Program-made: the position numbers and the translations under genes | The notes under the pieces: generated by a model | Seen by the model: the letters and a program-made list of their open reading frames with translations, nothing else | The model's database searches: none | What the model was told of the DNA's origin: nothing | Shown here: piece after piece, positions 1-6,563 of the stretch | Layout of the letters: every line of letters begins with the position of its first letter | How positions within the stretch are numbered: position 1 is the first letter of the stretch | NCBI GenBank assembly: GCA_040386355.1 | Contig: JAZKFP010000124.1 | Span: 1-6,864 of the forward strand | Reading direction: 5' to 3' | DNA length: 6,864 nucleotides | From: JAZKFP01 sp040386355 | Lineage (GTDB): Bacteria; Pseudomonadota; Gammaproteobacteria; Pseudomonadales; UBA6940

Positions 1-1685
1 GCAATTTCTCTTTCTAAACCACGCACACCGGCTTCTTTGGTGTAATAACGAATTAAATCACGAATTGCTAATTCATCAAAAGTTAATTCATTATCGCGAA
101 CACCATTACGTTTAATTTGTTTCGGAATTAAATATTGTTTGGAAATTGCAAGCTTTTCATCTTCTGTATATCCGGGAATACGAATGATTTCCATACGATC
201 CAATAATGGCGCAGGAATATTCATAGAGTTAGCAGTACAAATAAACATTACATCTGATAAATCGTAATCTACTTCTAAATAATGATCACCAAATGCTTCA
301 TTTTGCTCTGGGTCTAAAACTTCTAATAAAGCTGAAGCCGGATCACCACGCATATCGCTGCTCATCTTATCGATTTCATCTAATAAAATAAGTGGATTAC
401 GCACACCAACTTTTGCTAATTTTTGAACAATTTTGCCAGGCATTGAACCGATATAGGTTCGTCGATGGCCGCGAATTTCGGCTTCATCACGTACACCACC
501 TAATGCTATGCGTGCATATTGACGATGAGTTGCGCTTGCAATCGACTGCGCTAGCGAAGTTTTACCAACTCCCGGTGGACCAACTAAACATAACACAGGT
601 CCTTTAATTTTTTTAACGCGCGCTTGTACCGCTAAATATTCCAGAATGCGTTCTTTAACTTCTTTTAATCCATAATGTTCGTTATCTAATAAATTTTGTG
701 ATTCCACCATGTCGTAATGCAAACGCGTTTTCTTTTTCCATGGAAGATTTACTAACCATTCTATGTACCCGCGTACTACAGTTGCTTCCGCAGACATCGG
801 CGACATCATTCGAAGCTTAGTAATTTCAGCACTGGCTTTGGTCAGTGCTTCTTTTGACATACCAGAATCTTTGATGCGCTTTTCTAATATATCAACTTCA
901 TTGCGACTTTCGTCTAAGTCACCTAATTCTTTTTGAATAGCTTTTAATTGCTCGTTTAAATAATATTCGCGTTGACTTTTTTCCATTTGTTTTTTAACAC
1001 GACCACGAATACGTTTTTCAATTTGCAGCAAATCAATTTCTGATTCAAGCAAACCTAAAACGTACTCAATACGCTCTCGCACATCCAAGATTTCTAGAAT
1101 TTTCTGTTTTTCATCCATTTTCAAAGGCAAATGCGTAGCAATGGTATCTACCAATAAACTTGCATCTTCTAAGCCCATAACTGAAGTTAAAATTTCAGGC
1201 GGTACTTTTTTGCTGAATTTTACATACTGTTCAAATTGCGATCCAAGACTACGGCTTAATACATCTGCTTCTCGCTCATCAACAAAGACTGGAGAAATAT
1301 CTTGCACACGAGCAATAAGATGCGTGACAACATCTTTCATTTCGGTTACTTGCGCACGTGTCTGGCCTTCAATCAAAACTTTCACTGTTCCATCAGGAAG
1401 TTTCAACATTTGCAAAATTTGGGCAACAGTTCCTACAGAAAATAAATCTTGATCTGAAGGCTCATCAACTAAAGGATTTTTTTGCGCGACTAAAAGAATT
1501 TTTTTTTCGCGCTCAAGACTGCCGTTCATCGCAATGTCTAAAGCTTCAATCGACCGTTGTCTACCAACAAATAATGGCAGCACCATGTTTGGATATACCA
1601 CCACGTCACGTAGTGGCAATACCGGAAGCAAGAAACCTTCTGAATTAACTTCAAAATCCATAGTGGCTACAACTGGGTTAGACAT
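1..1685 (-). CDS. lon: Lon, ATP-dependent AAA+ serine protease (5' part, runs off the window)
   Basis: Lon is a cytoplasmic homohexameric protease that unfolds and degrades damaged and short-lived regulatory proteins. The reading frame is open from the ATG at 1685 to the window edge: 561 complete codons of about 785-800 expected. The N-terminal substrate-binding domain covers roughly residues 18-212 (PVLPLRDVVVYP, LPLFVGR). A helical linker follows at about 213-320 (KKQMEKSQREYYLNEQ). The AAA+ module starts near 338, with Walker A GPPGVGKT at 369-376 (Lys375), Walker B LLDEID ending at 439 (Asp436, Glu437) and a likely arginine finger at Arg497 in LLDRME. The Ser-Lys protease domain lies outside the window, so its integrity cannot be judged. 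GGAG at 1692-1695, six bases before the ATG, supports the start. Relative to E. coli Lon the N-terminus is about 13 residues longer. The frame shows no stop or shift. lon follows clpX on the same strand after 133 bp. Confidence 0.97.
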   Translation of the reverse strand, partial: MSNPVVATMDFEVNSEGFLLPVLPLRDVVVYPNMVLPLFVGRQRSIEALDIAMNGSLEREKKILLVAQKNPLVDEPSDQDLFSVGTVAQILQMLKLPDGTVKVLIEGQTRAQVTEMKDVVTHLIARVQDISPVFVDEREADVLSRSLGSQFEQYVKFSKKVPPEILTSVMGLEDASLLVDTIATHLPLKMDEKQKILEILDVRERIEYVLGLLESEIDLLQIEKRIRGRVKKQMEKSQREYYLNEQLKAIQKELGDLDESRNEVDILEKRIKDSGMSKEALTKASAEITKLRMMSPMSAEATVVRGYIEWLVNLPWKKKTRLHYDMVESQNLLDNEHYGLKEVKERILEYLAVQARVKKIKGPVLCLVGPPGVGKTSLAQSIASATHRQYARIALGGVRDEAEIRGHRRTYIGSMPGKIVQKLAKVGVRNPLILLDEIDKMSSDMRGDPASALLEVLDPEQNEAFGDHYLEVDYDLSDVMFICTANSMNIPAPLLDRMEIIRIPGYTEDEKLAISKQYLIPKQIKRNGVRDNELTFDELAIRDLIRYYTKEAGVRGLEREI

Positions 1686-1770
1686 GAAAAACTCCAGGAT
1701 TGGCAATCTTCATTCTGTGAAAAATATCGGAAGGATGCAAACAATAAGCGCAGCAACACAGTCGAACCCA

Positions 1771-1802
1771 AGACTTAATACAGATATTTTCGCACTAAGT
1801 CT
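1771..1802 (-). repeat. Inverted repeat in the clpX-lon spacer
   Basis: Arms AGACTTA (1771-1777) and TAAGTCT (1796-1802) are perfect 7-bp complements around an 18-base loop, in the 133-bp gap between the clpX stop and the lon start. On the minus strand no T-run follows, so it does not look like an intrinsic terminator. It could be a weak operator, an RNA structure in the lon leader, or chance. I could not pick out a convincing sigma-70 or heat-shock (CTTGAA / CCCCAT) promoter for lon in this gap. Confidence 0.3.
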
Positions 1803-1818
1803 GTAGGTGATCGCACTT

Positions 1819-3129
1819 TTATTCCATCGCTGCTTTATGAGGACGGTTATCTCCACGATCTTTATTTTCAAAAATTAACATAGGATCTGATTCACCACGA
1901 ATTACAGAATCATCCACGATCACTTTTGAAAGACCCTTTTCAGAGGGTACTCGATACATTGTGTCTAAAAGTACATTTTCAAGGATAGAACGCAGTCCTC
2001 GCGCCCCAGTTTTACGCTCCATAGCTTTCTTAGCAATGGTCTGCAAAGCTTCATTTCTAAATTCAAGCTCAACATTTTCCATTTCGAAAAGTTTTTGATA
2101 TTGTTTAATTAATGCATTTTTTGGTTCACTTAAAATACGAATCAATGCAGCTTCATCAAGCTCGCCCAATGTTGCAACAACTGGCAAACGACCAACAAAT
2201 TCAGGAATTAAACCAAACTTTACCAAATCTTCTGGTTCTACCGATTGAAATGATTGAGTAAGATTTTTTGCACCTTCTTTACTGCGTACTGGCGACACAA
2301 AACCAATACCGCTTTTTTCGGAGCGATCTCTAATAATTTTTTCCAGTCCTGAAAAAGCGCCACCACAAATAAATAAAATATTTGAAGTATCAACTTGTAA
2401 GAACTCTTGTTGCGGATGTTTACGTCCACCTTGTGGCGGTACAGAAGCAATAGTACCTTCAATTAATTTTAATAAGGCTTGCTGTACACCTTCACCAGAA
2501 ACATCGCGAGTAATTGAAGGGTTATCAGATTTACGAGAAATTTTGTCAATTTCATCGATATAAACAATACCAATCTGCGCTTTTTCAACATCGTAATCGC
2601 ATTTTTGCAAAAGCTTTTGAATAATGTTTTCGACATCTTCACCAACATAACCAGCTTCAGTTAATGTCGTTGCATCTGCAATTGTAAAAGGAACATTCAG
2701 TAATCGCGCTAATGTTTCAGCCAGAAGTGTCTTTCCACTTCCAGTAGGTCCGATTAGAAGAATATTACTTTTACCAAGTTCAACTTCACCATCAATGCCA
2801 TCTTTTTTAACATTCACTTGATTTCGCAAACGCTTGTAATGGTTATATACCGCAACCGCTAAAACTTTTTTAGCTCGCTCTTGGCCAATAACATAATTAT
2901 CTAATGTGGCTAAAATCTCGCTTGGTACAGGTAAACTGTCATTTGAACTTTCAGAAACTTCTTCCTGAACTTCTTCTCGAATAATGTCATTGCATAGATC
3001 AACACATTCATCGCAAATAAAAACAGACGGACCGGCAATCAGCTTTCTAACCTCATGCTGACTCTTACCGCAGAATGAGCAATAGAGAACTTTTCCCTCT
3101 TCATCTTTGCCATTTCGACTGCCACCCAT
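1819..3129 (-). CDS. clpX: ClpX, AAA+ unfoldase subunit of the ClpXP protease
   Basis: ClpX forms a hexamer that recognises tagged substrates, unfolds them with ATP and threads them into ClpP. The 436-residue protein is slightly longer than the 424 of E. coli. The N-terminal zinc-binding domain has Cys17, Cys20, Cys39 and Cys42 (CSFC...CDEC). The AAA+ core shows Walker A GPTGSGKT at 127-134 (Lys133), pore-loop GYVG at 160-163 (Tyr161), Walker B IDEID at 191-195 (Glu193), the RKH pore loop at 236-238, the ClpP-docking IGF loop at 275-277, an arginine finger Arg314 (PEFVGR) and sensor-2 GARG with Arg377. All key residues are present. The ATG at 3129 is preceded by GGGGA with a 6-base spacer, which fixes the start. 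The C-terminal tail after about residue 420 is charged and family-variable. clpX is 457 bp downstream of clpP, so it probably has its own promoter as well as any readthrough. Confidence 0.98.
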   Translation of the reverse strand: MGGSRNGKDEEGKVLYCSFCGKSQHEVRKLIAGPSVFICDECVDLCNDIIREEVQEEVSESSNDSLPVPSEILATLDNYVIGQERAKKVLAVAVYNHYKRLRNQVNVKKDGIDGEVELGKSNILLIGPTGSGKTLLAETLARLLNVPFTIADATTLTEAGYVGEDVENIIQKLLQKCDYDVEKAQIGIVYIDEIDKISRKSDNPSITRDVSGEGVQQALLKLIEGTIASVPPQGGRKHPQQEFLQVDTSNILFICGGAFSGLEKIIRDRSEKSGIGFVSPVRSKEGAKNLTQSFQSVEPEDLVKFGLIPEFVGRLPVVATLGELDEAALIRILSEPKNALIKQYQKLFEMENVELEFRNEALQTIAKKAMERKTGARGLRSILENVLLDTMYRVPSEKGLSKVIVDDSVIRGESDPMLIFENKDRGDNRPHKAAME

Positions 3130-3247
3130 GGTGATTCCCCGCTTGTTATGTTTTCAAAAAATTCTTCAAATAATATGGTTGAAGTCATTCTCTTAAAAGT
3201 GTGGCTTTATCAATCATTTTGCAAGTGTGAGCGAAGCAATTAGCACC

Positions 3248-3263
3248 ATTTTGTAAACAAAAT
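3248..3263. promoter_or_regulatory. Palindrome overlapping the candidate clpX -10 (operator-like)
   Basis: ATTTTGT-AA-ACAAAAT has perfect 7-bp arms (3248-3254 and 3257-3263) and a 2-base centre. It overlaps the first three bases of the candidate -10 and runs through the expected transcription start. In this position it could be a repressor site or a short 5' RNA hairpin. The composition is almost wholly A/T, so chance is a real alternative. Confidence 0.35.
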
Positions 3264-3290
3264 ATAGGATGAACATCACTTTGTAGTAAA
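3261..3290 (-). promoter_or_regulatory. Candidate sigma-70 promoter for clpX
   Basis: On the minus strand TTTACT (3285-3290, -35, 4 of 6) is followed after 18 bases by TATATT (3261-3266, -10, 5 of 6). A start near 3254 would leave a clpX leader of about 125 bases. No heat-shock type CTTGAA / CCCCAT pair was seen. The match is fair rather than strong in AT-rich DNA. Confidence 0.35.
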
Positions 3291-3434
3291 TATGTCACCC
3301 GCTAAACGTTCCTTCTGCAATTGACTTATGAAATAGACTGATAATCAAGGTTAAAACTGATGAAATAAAAATTCACTTTTCAGCTTAACGACGTTGAATT
3401 AGTTTTATATCACTAAAACATTAGTAGATGAATG

Positions 3435-3481
3435 CAGGTCAGGTCGAATTTCATAATTAAAAAATTAAGATCATTGACCTG
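3435..3481. repeat. Long-loop inverted repeat CAGGTCA / TGACCTG
   Basis: CAGGTCA (3435-3441) and TGACCTG (3475-3481) are perfect 7-bp complements separated by 33 AT-rich bases. The left arm overlaps a short tandem repeat, AGGTC AGGTC, so the AGGTC word occurs twice directly and once inverted within 47 bp. It lies between the clpP 3' end and the candidate clpX promoter. This could be a regulator-binding arrangement or just chance. Confidence 0.3.
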
Positions 3482-3502
3482 AATAATCATAAATAATGAA
3501 AA

Positions 3503-3526
3503 TGCATTGGCAAAAGCCCAATATGC
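3503..3526 (-). terminator. Possible weak intrinsic terminator after clpP
   Basis: About 60 bases past the clpP stop, the minus-strand RNA can fold ATTGG (with flanking GC after a 2-base bulge) onto CCAAT-GC around a G-C-TTTT-G loop. It is then followed by ATTTTCATTATTT. The stem is bulged and the T-run interrupted, so at best it would terminate partially. Confidence 0.3.
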
Positions 3527-3586
3527 CTAAGGCAAACAGACCTTAAGCTTTAAGAAAAATTCATTTTCATATAAAAATTTATCGAA

Positions 3587-4255
3587 TTATTTTGCATTGA
3601 TGGCTTCAGCATTAATGCGGGTGTCTAATACGGCGTCAATCAAACCATATTCCATTGCCTCTTTAGCCGGCATGAAGTAGTCACGATCAGTATCTTTTTC
3701 AACTTTAGATATAGGACGACCGGTATGATGCGCCATAATTTCATTTAACCGTCTTTTCATCGAGAGAATTTCTCTTGCATGAATTTCAAAATCAGATGCT
3801 TGGCCTTGGAAACCACCTAAGGGTTGATGAATCATGACGCGAGAGTTAGGAAGACAATACCGTTTCTTGGCCGCACCAGCGGTTAATAACAAGGCTCCCA
3901 TACTTGCAGCCTGGCCTACACATAAAGTAGAAACATCAGGTTTGATAAATTGCATCGTATCGTATATTGCCATTCCAGCAGTAACAGAGCCCCCTGGTGA
4001 ATTGATGTACAGATGAATATCTTTATCGGGATTTTCACTTTCCAAAAACAAAAGTTGAGCAACTACCAGGTTAGCCATGTGATCTTCAACTTGACCACAT
4101 AAAAAAATAACGCGCTCTTTTAATAATCGCGAATAGATGTCGTATGAACGCTCGCCACGAGCTGTTTGTTCAACAACCATAGGGACGAGTGTTGCCTGTG
4201 GAGAAACAATTGTGTTGCTAGGCGCAATAATATTATTGTTGAGAGAGTTTATCAT
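3587..4255 (-). CDS. clpP: ClpP, proteolytic subunit of Clp proteases
   Basis: ClpP assembles as two stacked heptameric rings and cleaves proteins fed in by ClpX or ClpA in the cytoplasm. The protein has 222 residues against 207 in E. coli. The catalytic triad is Ser118 (QAASMGA), His143 (MIHQPLGG) and Asp192 (DTDRD), each offset by seven from the E. coli precursor, which fits a propeptide about seven residues longer. Maturation by comparison would fall just before TLVPMVVEQ, near residue 21. The oxyanion-side motif INSPGGSVTAG (residues 84-94) is intact. Start choice: ATG at 4255 is preceded by GAGGAA (4262-4267) with a 6-base gap. A start at internal Met26 would remove conserved mature sequence and is unlikely. 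The short C-terminal tail after DTRIN is lineage-specific. clpP lies between tig and clpX on the same strand, the usual gammaproteobacterial order. Confidence 0.98.
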   Translation of the reverse strand: MINSLNNNIIAPSNTIVSPQATLVPMVVEQTARGERSYDIYSRLLKERVIFLCGQVEDHMANLVVAQLLFLESENPDKDIHLYINSPGGSVTAGMAIYDTMQFIKPDVSTLCVGQAASMGALLLTAGAAKKRYCLPNSRVMIHQPLGGFQGQASDFEIHAREILSMKRRLNEIMAHHTGRPISKVEKDTDRDYFMPAKEAMEYGLIDAVLDTRINAEAINAK

Positions 4256-4508
4256 CCCTATTTCCTCATCTGCTTTAGTTAGTTACGCAACTTCACTTAA
4301 TAACGCACTAGTGACATTGGGTTTGTATCCGGCTTTTACAACCCGAACCGGAACTTTAACATATCAAACGCATATGAATTTTCCTGCAAAATGCCGTTCA
4401 CATGGTAGTAAAGGTTTTGCAAAAGGCATTTACTGCATGCTCATTCGCATGCGCCTAAGGAATAGCCAATCTGCATTCGTTATGGACTCTCTCTAAAGTA
4501 GAATATTC
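4256..4508. other. 253-bp noncoding tig-clpP gap with three potential hairpins
   Basis: No gene is supported here; a plus-strand open frame crossing it is antisense to the clpP start and resembles nothing. Three inverted repeats stand out. GCATGC-TCATTC-GCATGC (4435-4452) has 6-bp arms. AAATGCC (4389-4395) pairs with GGCATTT (4425-4431) across a loop that itself contains the palindrome TTTTGCAAAA. GGGTTTGTA (4319-4327) pairs with TACAACCC (4337-4344) with one bulge. None is followed by a clear T-run on the minus strand, so they are not ordinary terminators. They would lie in the tig-clpP transcript or the clpP leader. I did not find a convincing clpP promoter. Confidence 0.55.
4435..4452. repeat. 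Perfect hairpin GCATGC / GCATGC
   Basis: Two copies of the self-complementary hexamer GCATGC flank a 6-base loop, 57 bases past the tig stop codon. On the minus strand it could form a small hairpin in the 3' untranslated part of tig. There is no following T-run, so it more likely concerns RNA processing or stability than termination, or it is chance. Confidence 0.35.
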
Positions 4509-5804
4509 TTACTGGTTTTGCTTCATCAATTCTGGCAATTCAATCGGTTCATACACTAATTTTAGTTTGGTTTGCAGCATATCTATTGCTTGTTCATCAA
4601 GAGATAAAGCATACGCATGTTGTAATGCAGCATTTTGAGTTTCGGAATTTTGCATATCCGTACTTTGAAGGCTGCGGTAGATTTCTTGCAAAATTTCTCC
4701 AACTCGATCGTTATTTGGTTGTAATTTATTATCTGCAACAATTTTTCTAACCAACAATGCGTATCGAACTTGTTTTTCAGCTTCTGGAAAAAACACTTCT
4801 TCTGAGAAATTTGGTTTATTTTTTCCTCGAATATTTAAATTATTTAAAAATTGATCACGCATTTGACGAGCTTGCTGTCGTGTCAATTGATTAGGAATGG
4901 TAAAGGAAGTTTTGCCTGCAATTGCTTCAAGAATTGCCTTTTTCTGCACTTGTTTTAGTGCATTGGAAGATTGCTGTTCGAGCACTTCTCTAATCTGCTT
5001 CTTTGCTTCTTCTAAATTGCCACTTTCTACATCAAGGATTTGAACAATAAATTCTTCGTTTAATTCTGGTAAAAGTGCTTGCTCAACTTTCTTAACGGTA
5101 ATGGCAAACTCTGCTGCTTTACCTTTTAAAGCTTCTGCTGGATATTCGTCAGGAAACTTTACTGGAAAAGTTTTGCTATCTCCAGCCGTTAAACCAACAA
5201 TTGGTTCTTCAAAACCCGGAATCATTTTATTTTTACCTAGCTCAAGTACGAAATTTTCTGCTGTACCGCCTTCAAAAATTTCACCATCAATGCTGCCTTT
5301 AAAATCAATGGTCACTCGATCTAATGCTGTTGCTGAAGATTCACTATCAACCCATTTAGCATTTTGACCACGAATATCTTCAATAACTTTTTCAACGTCA
5401 GCGTCACTTACATCACACGTTGGTATTTTAACTTCAATTTCTGTGAGATCTGGCAAATCAAATTCTGGATAAACTTGTACCAACGCTTCAAATTTAAAAT
5501 CTGCGCCTGGCTCGTCTACAACGCGTTCAATGGTTGGATTACCAACTGGATCTAATTTTTGATCGGTTAATGCTTGAAAATAATATTTGTTGATAATTTC
5601 AGTAACAACATCACGGCGCACAGTTTTGCCGTAGCGACGGCCAATTTCTGTCAATGGTACTTTGCCTTTGCGATAGCCGGATAAACGTACTGTCTTAGAT
5701 AAATCTTTTAATTTATCTGTGAAAAGCGCATCTACTTCATTAGATGGCACACCTACGATAAGTTTTCTTTCAACACTGGAGGTAATTTCAACCGAAACTT
5801 GCAT
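4509..5804 (-). CDS. tig: Trigger factor, ribosome-bound chaperone and prolyl isomerase
   Basis: Trigger factor docks at the ribosomal exit tunnel (protein L23), shields nascent chains and has peptidyl-prolyl isomerase activity. The 431-residue protein matches the E. coli length of 432. The ribosome-binding domain (about 1-118) begins MQVSVEIT and carries the docking signature GYRKGKVP at 43-50. The FKBP-type isomerase domain spans about 150-245, with VTIDFKGSIDGEIFEGG and MIPGFEEPIVG recognisable. The split C-terminal chaperone domain covers about 119-149 and 246-431, ending ELMKQNQ. Start choice: an in-frame TTG two codons upstream (5810) extends the frame, but the AAGGGG ribosome site at 5811-5816 is six bases from ATG 5804 and directly abuts the TTG. 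The family N-terminus MQVSVE also begins at 5804. It is the first protein gene after the tRNA operon, with no obvious strong promoter of its own in the 173-bp gap. Confidence 0.97.
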   Translation of the reverse strand: MQVSVEITSSVERKLIVGVPSNEVDALFTDKLKDLSKTVRLSGYRKGKVPLTEIGRRYGKTVRRDVVTEIINKYYFQALTDQKLDPVGNPTIERVVDEPGADFKFEALVQVYPEFDLPDLTEIEVKIPTCDVSDADVEKVIEDIRGQNAKWVDSESSATALDRVTIDFKGSIDGEIFEGGTAENFVLELGKNKMIPGFEEPIVGLTAGDSKTFPVKFPDEYPAEALKGKAAEFAITVKKVEQALLPELNEEFIVQILDVESGNLEEAKKQIREVLEQQSSNALKQVQKKAILEAIAGKTSFTIPNQLTRQQARQMRDQFLNNLNIRGKNKPNFSEEVFFPEAEKQVRYALLVRKIVADNKLQPNNDRVGEILQEIYRSLQSTDMQNSETQNAALQHAYALSLDEQAIDMLQTKLKLVYEPIELPELMKQNQ

Positions 5805-5810
5805 AACCAA

Positions 5811-5816
5811 CCCCTT
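5811..5816 (-). promoter_or_regulatory. Ribosome binding site deciding the tig start
   Basis: AAGGGG on the minus strand sits six bases upstream of the ATG at 5804. It is adjacent to the in-frame TTG at 5810 and so cannot serve it, which excludes the two-residue longer reading. Confidence 0.8.
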
Positions 5817-5949
5817 GCAATTCTAAATCTGAATAGGGAAATTTTTAAATCAGCCCAGGATATGTGGGTAGATTCATGTGAATAATGAGTTATTTTAAAG
5901 ACAGATAAAGATAAAAACATCTAATTCTGGAGAAAAATTAAAATTGATT

Positions 5950-5968
5950 CAGTCCGAGAACAGGACAG
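5950..5968 (-). terminator. Weak hairpin after tRNA-His (possible attenuator)
   Basis: Nine bases past the tRNA-His CCA, minus-strand CTGTCC and GGACTG can pair (GTCC/GGAC with a mismatch and one outer pair) around a 7-base loop. AATTTTAATTTTTC follows a few bases later. The stem is short, so it would at most reduce readthrough into tig. Confidence 0.22.
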
Positions 5969-5977
5969 AAAAAGAAA

Positions 5978-6054
5978 TGGGGTGAGCGATGGGGATTGAA
6001 CCCACGACCACCGGAATCACAATCCGGCGCTCTACCAACTGAGCTACGCCCACC
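5978..6054 (-). tRNA. tRNA-His (anticodon GTG)
   Basis: The minus strand folds as a full cloverleaf. The acceptor GTGGGCG pairs with CGCTCAC (one G-T). The D-arm is GCTC/GAGC, the anticodon stem CCGGA/TCCGG with loop TTGTGAT, and the T-arm GTGGG/CCCAT. The anticodon GTG is read at 6018-6020. The extra G at position -1 (6054) opposite C73 is the identity mark of tRNA-His. CCA is encoded (5978-5980). It is the last of three same-strand tRNAs and lies 173 bp before tig. Confidence 0.97.
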
Positions 6055-6210
6055 ACAAAAACGTTATGCCTTTTCAAATTAATCTTCACAGAAGTTATTC
6101 TTGAGTGAAAACAATTATGCATAAAGCATCAGACAATGTGTTAAAAAATAAAACTATTGACTGACTTCAAAAACTTGCACCATTTCGATAACTGTATCTT
6201 TTTCGAATCT

Positions 6211-6227
6211 TCTAGGTGCAACCTAGA
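6211..6227. repeat. Perfect hairpin TCTAGGT-GCA-ACCTAGA
   Basis: Seven-base perfect arms (6211-6217 and 6221-6227) close a 3-base loop, in the spacer between tRNA-Arg and tRNA-His. On the plus strand TCTTTT follows; on the minus strand, the direction of tRNA transcription, AGATTCGAAAAAG follows. For the tRNA transcript it would be an internal hairpin, possibly a processing or stability element, not a terminator. Confidence 0.45.
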
Positions 6228-6235
6228 TCTTTTAA

Positions 6236-6286
6236 CTCATTTTTATACAAACCGTTTTTAAATGATTAATTTGTATAAAATGTGAG
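6236..6286. repeat. Large AT-rich inverted repeat downstream of tRNA-Arg
   Basis: CTCATTTTTATACAAA (6236-6251) and TTTGTATAAAATGTGAG (6270-6286) are inverted copies. There are 11 continuous pairs (TTTTATACAAA), then one mismatch and one bulge, then four more pairs (CTCA/TGAG), around an 18-base loop. It starts 12 bases past the tRNA-Arg CCA in the direction of transcription. No T-run follows on the minus strand. It could be a processing hairpin, a binding site, or a remnant of an insertion. Confidence 0.5.
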
Positions 6287-6298
6287 ATCAAATAATTC

Positions 6299-6375
6299 TG
6301 GTGCGCCTGGCAGGACTCGAACCTGCAACCCCCGGCTTAGAAGGCCGGTGCTCTGTCCGGTTGAGCTACAGGCGC
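6299..6375 (-). tRNA. tRNA-Arg (anticodon TCT)
   Basis: The minus strand gives a complete cloverleaf: acceptor GCGCCTG/CAGGCGC, D-arm GCTC/GAGC, anticodon stem CCGGC/GCCGG with loop CTTCTAA, and T-arm GCAGG/CCTGC with loop TTCGAGT. The anticodon TCT is read at 6339-6341 and decodes AGA and, by wobble, AGG. A73 and CCA are encoded (6299-6302). It is the middle of the three-tRNA array. Confidence 0.97.
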
Positions 6376-6460
6376 AAGTGATTACCATAACCGACTCAAA
6401 TTGTTTCTCTTACGCAAAAATACTATTCGCACGGCATTTAGTCTTATCTCATTCGCCCAA

Positions 6461-6482
6461 AACCTTTTTAATAAAAAAGGTT
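6461..6482 (-). terminator. A/T-rich hairpin between tRNA-Pro and tRNA-Arg (possible terminator)
   Basis: AACCTTTTT (6461-6469) and AAAAAGGTT (6474-6482) form a perfect 9-bp stem with a 4-base loop. On the minus strand the stem is followed by TTTTGGGC, so it could act as a weak terminator or attenuator after tRNA-Pro. On the plus strand a further GGGC-TTTTTT (6496-6505) follows and can pair with GCCC at 6455-6458, but no plus-strand gene lies upstream. The stem has only two G-C pairs. Confidence 0.35.
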
Positions 6483-6563
6483 GAGCATGCTGCGCGGGCT
6501 TTTTTCGCGAAGGCCTACGAGAAAACAATCTGCATTCGGTATCAAATTTTTCAAATAAACTTT

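Larger units (their letters stand above)
3130..3586. other. 457-bp noncoding gap between clpP and clpX
   Basis: This stretch is AT-rich and carries no credible gene on either strand. The longest open stretches are short and lack family resemblance; one 10-codon minus-strand ORF inside the clpX leader begins MIDKATLL and has no clear ribosome site. From clpP towards clpX it holds a possible weak clpP terminator (3503-3526), a long-loop inverted repeat (3435-3481), a candidate clpX promoter (3261-3290) and an AT-rich palindrome over its -10 (3248-3263). The spacing suggests that clpP and clpX are at least partly separate transcription units here. Confidence 0.7.
6055..6298. other. 244-bp spacer between tRNA-Arg and tRNA-His
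   Basis: This AT-rich spacer holds no gene. It contains two inverted repeats on the tRNA-Arg side (6211-6227 and 6236-6286) and otherwise nothing I can name. A weak CATAAC sits just upstream of tRNA-His on the minus strand, but no good -35 goes with it, so a separate tRNA-His promoter is not supported. Confidence 0.5.

Noticed and set aside
1..1685. lon as a truncated pseudogene
   Set aside because: The frame is open to the window edge and the sequence is fully conserved; the missing part is due to the window boundary.
1141..1806. Three overlapping plus-strand open frames opposite lon
   Set aside because: The minus frame is unmistakable Lon with intact motifs; these are shadows.
3193..3227. 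Ten-codon ORF (MIDKATLL...) in the clpX leader as a leader peptide
   Set aside because: It has no ribosome site, no run of a regulatory amino acid and no paired attenuator structure.
4137..4496. A 119-codon plus-strand open frame over the clpP start and the tig-clpP gap
   Set aside because: Its first third is antisense to clpP, the rest is noncoding, and it resembles no family and has no clear ribosome site.
5802..5810. TTG start giving a trigger factor two residues longer (MVM...)
   Set aside because: The TTG directly abuts the AAGGGG ribosome site, whereas ATG 5804 has ideal spacing and matches the family N-terminus MQVSVE.
6455..6505. Plus-strand terminator GCCC...GGGC-TTTTTT
   Set aside because: No plus-strand gene lies upstream, and the pairing needs a large asymmetric internal loop; only the inner hairpin was kept as a weak candidate.
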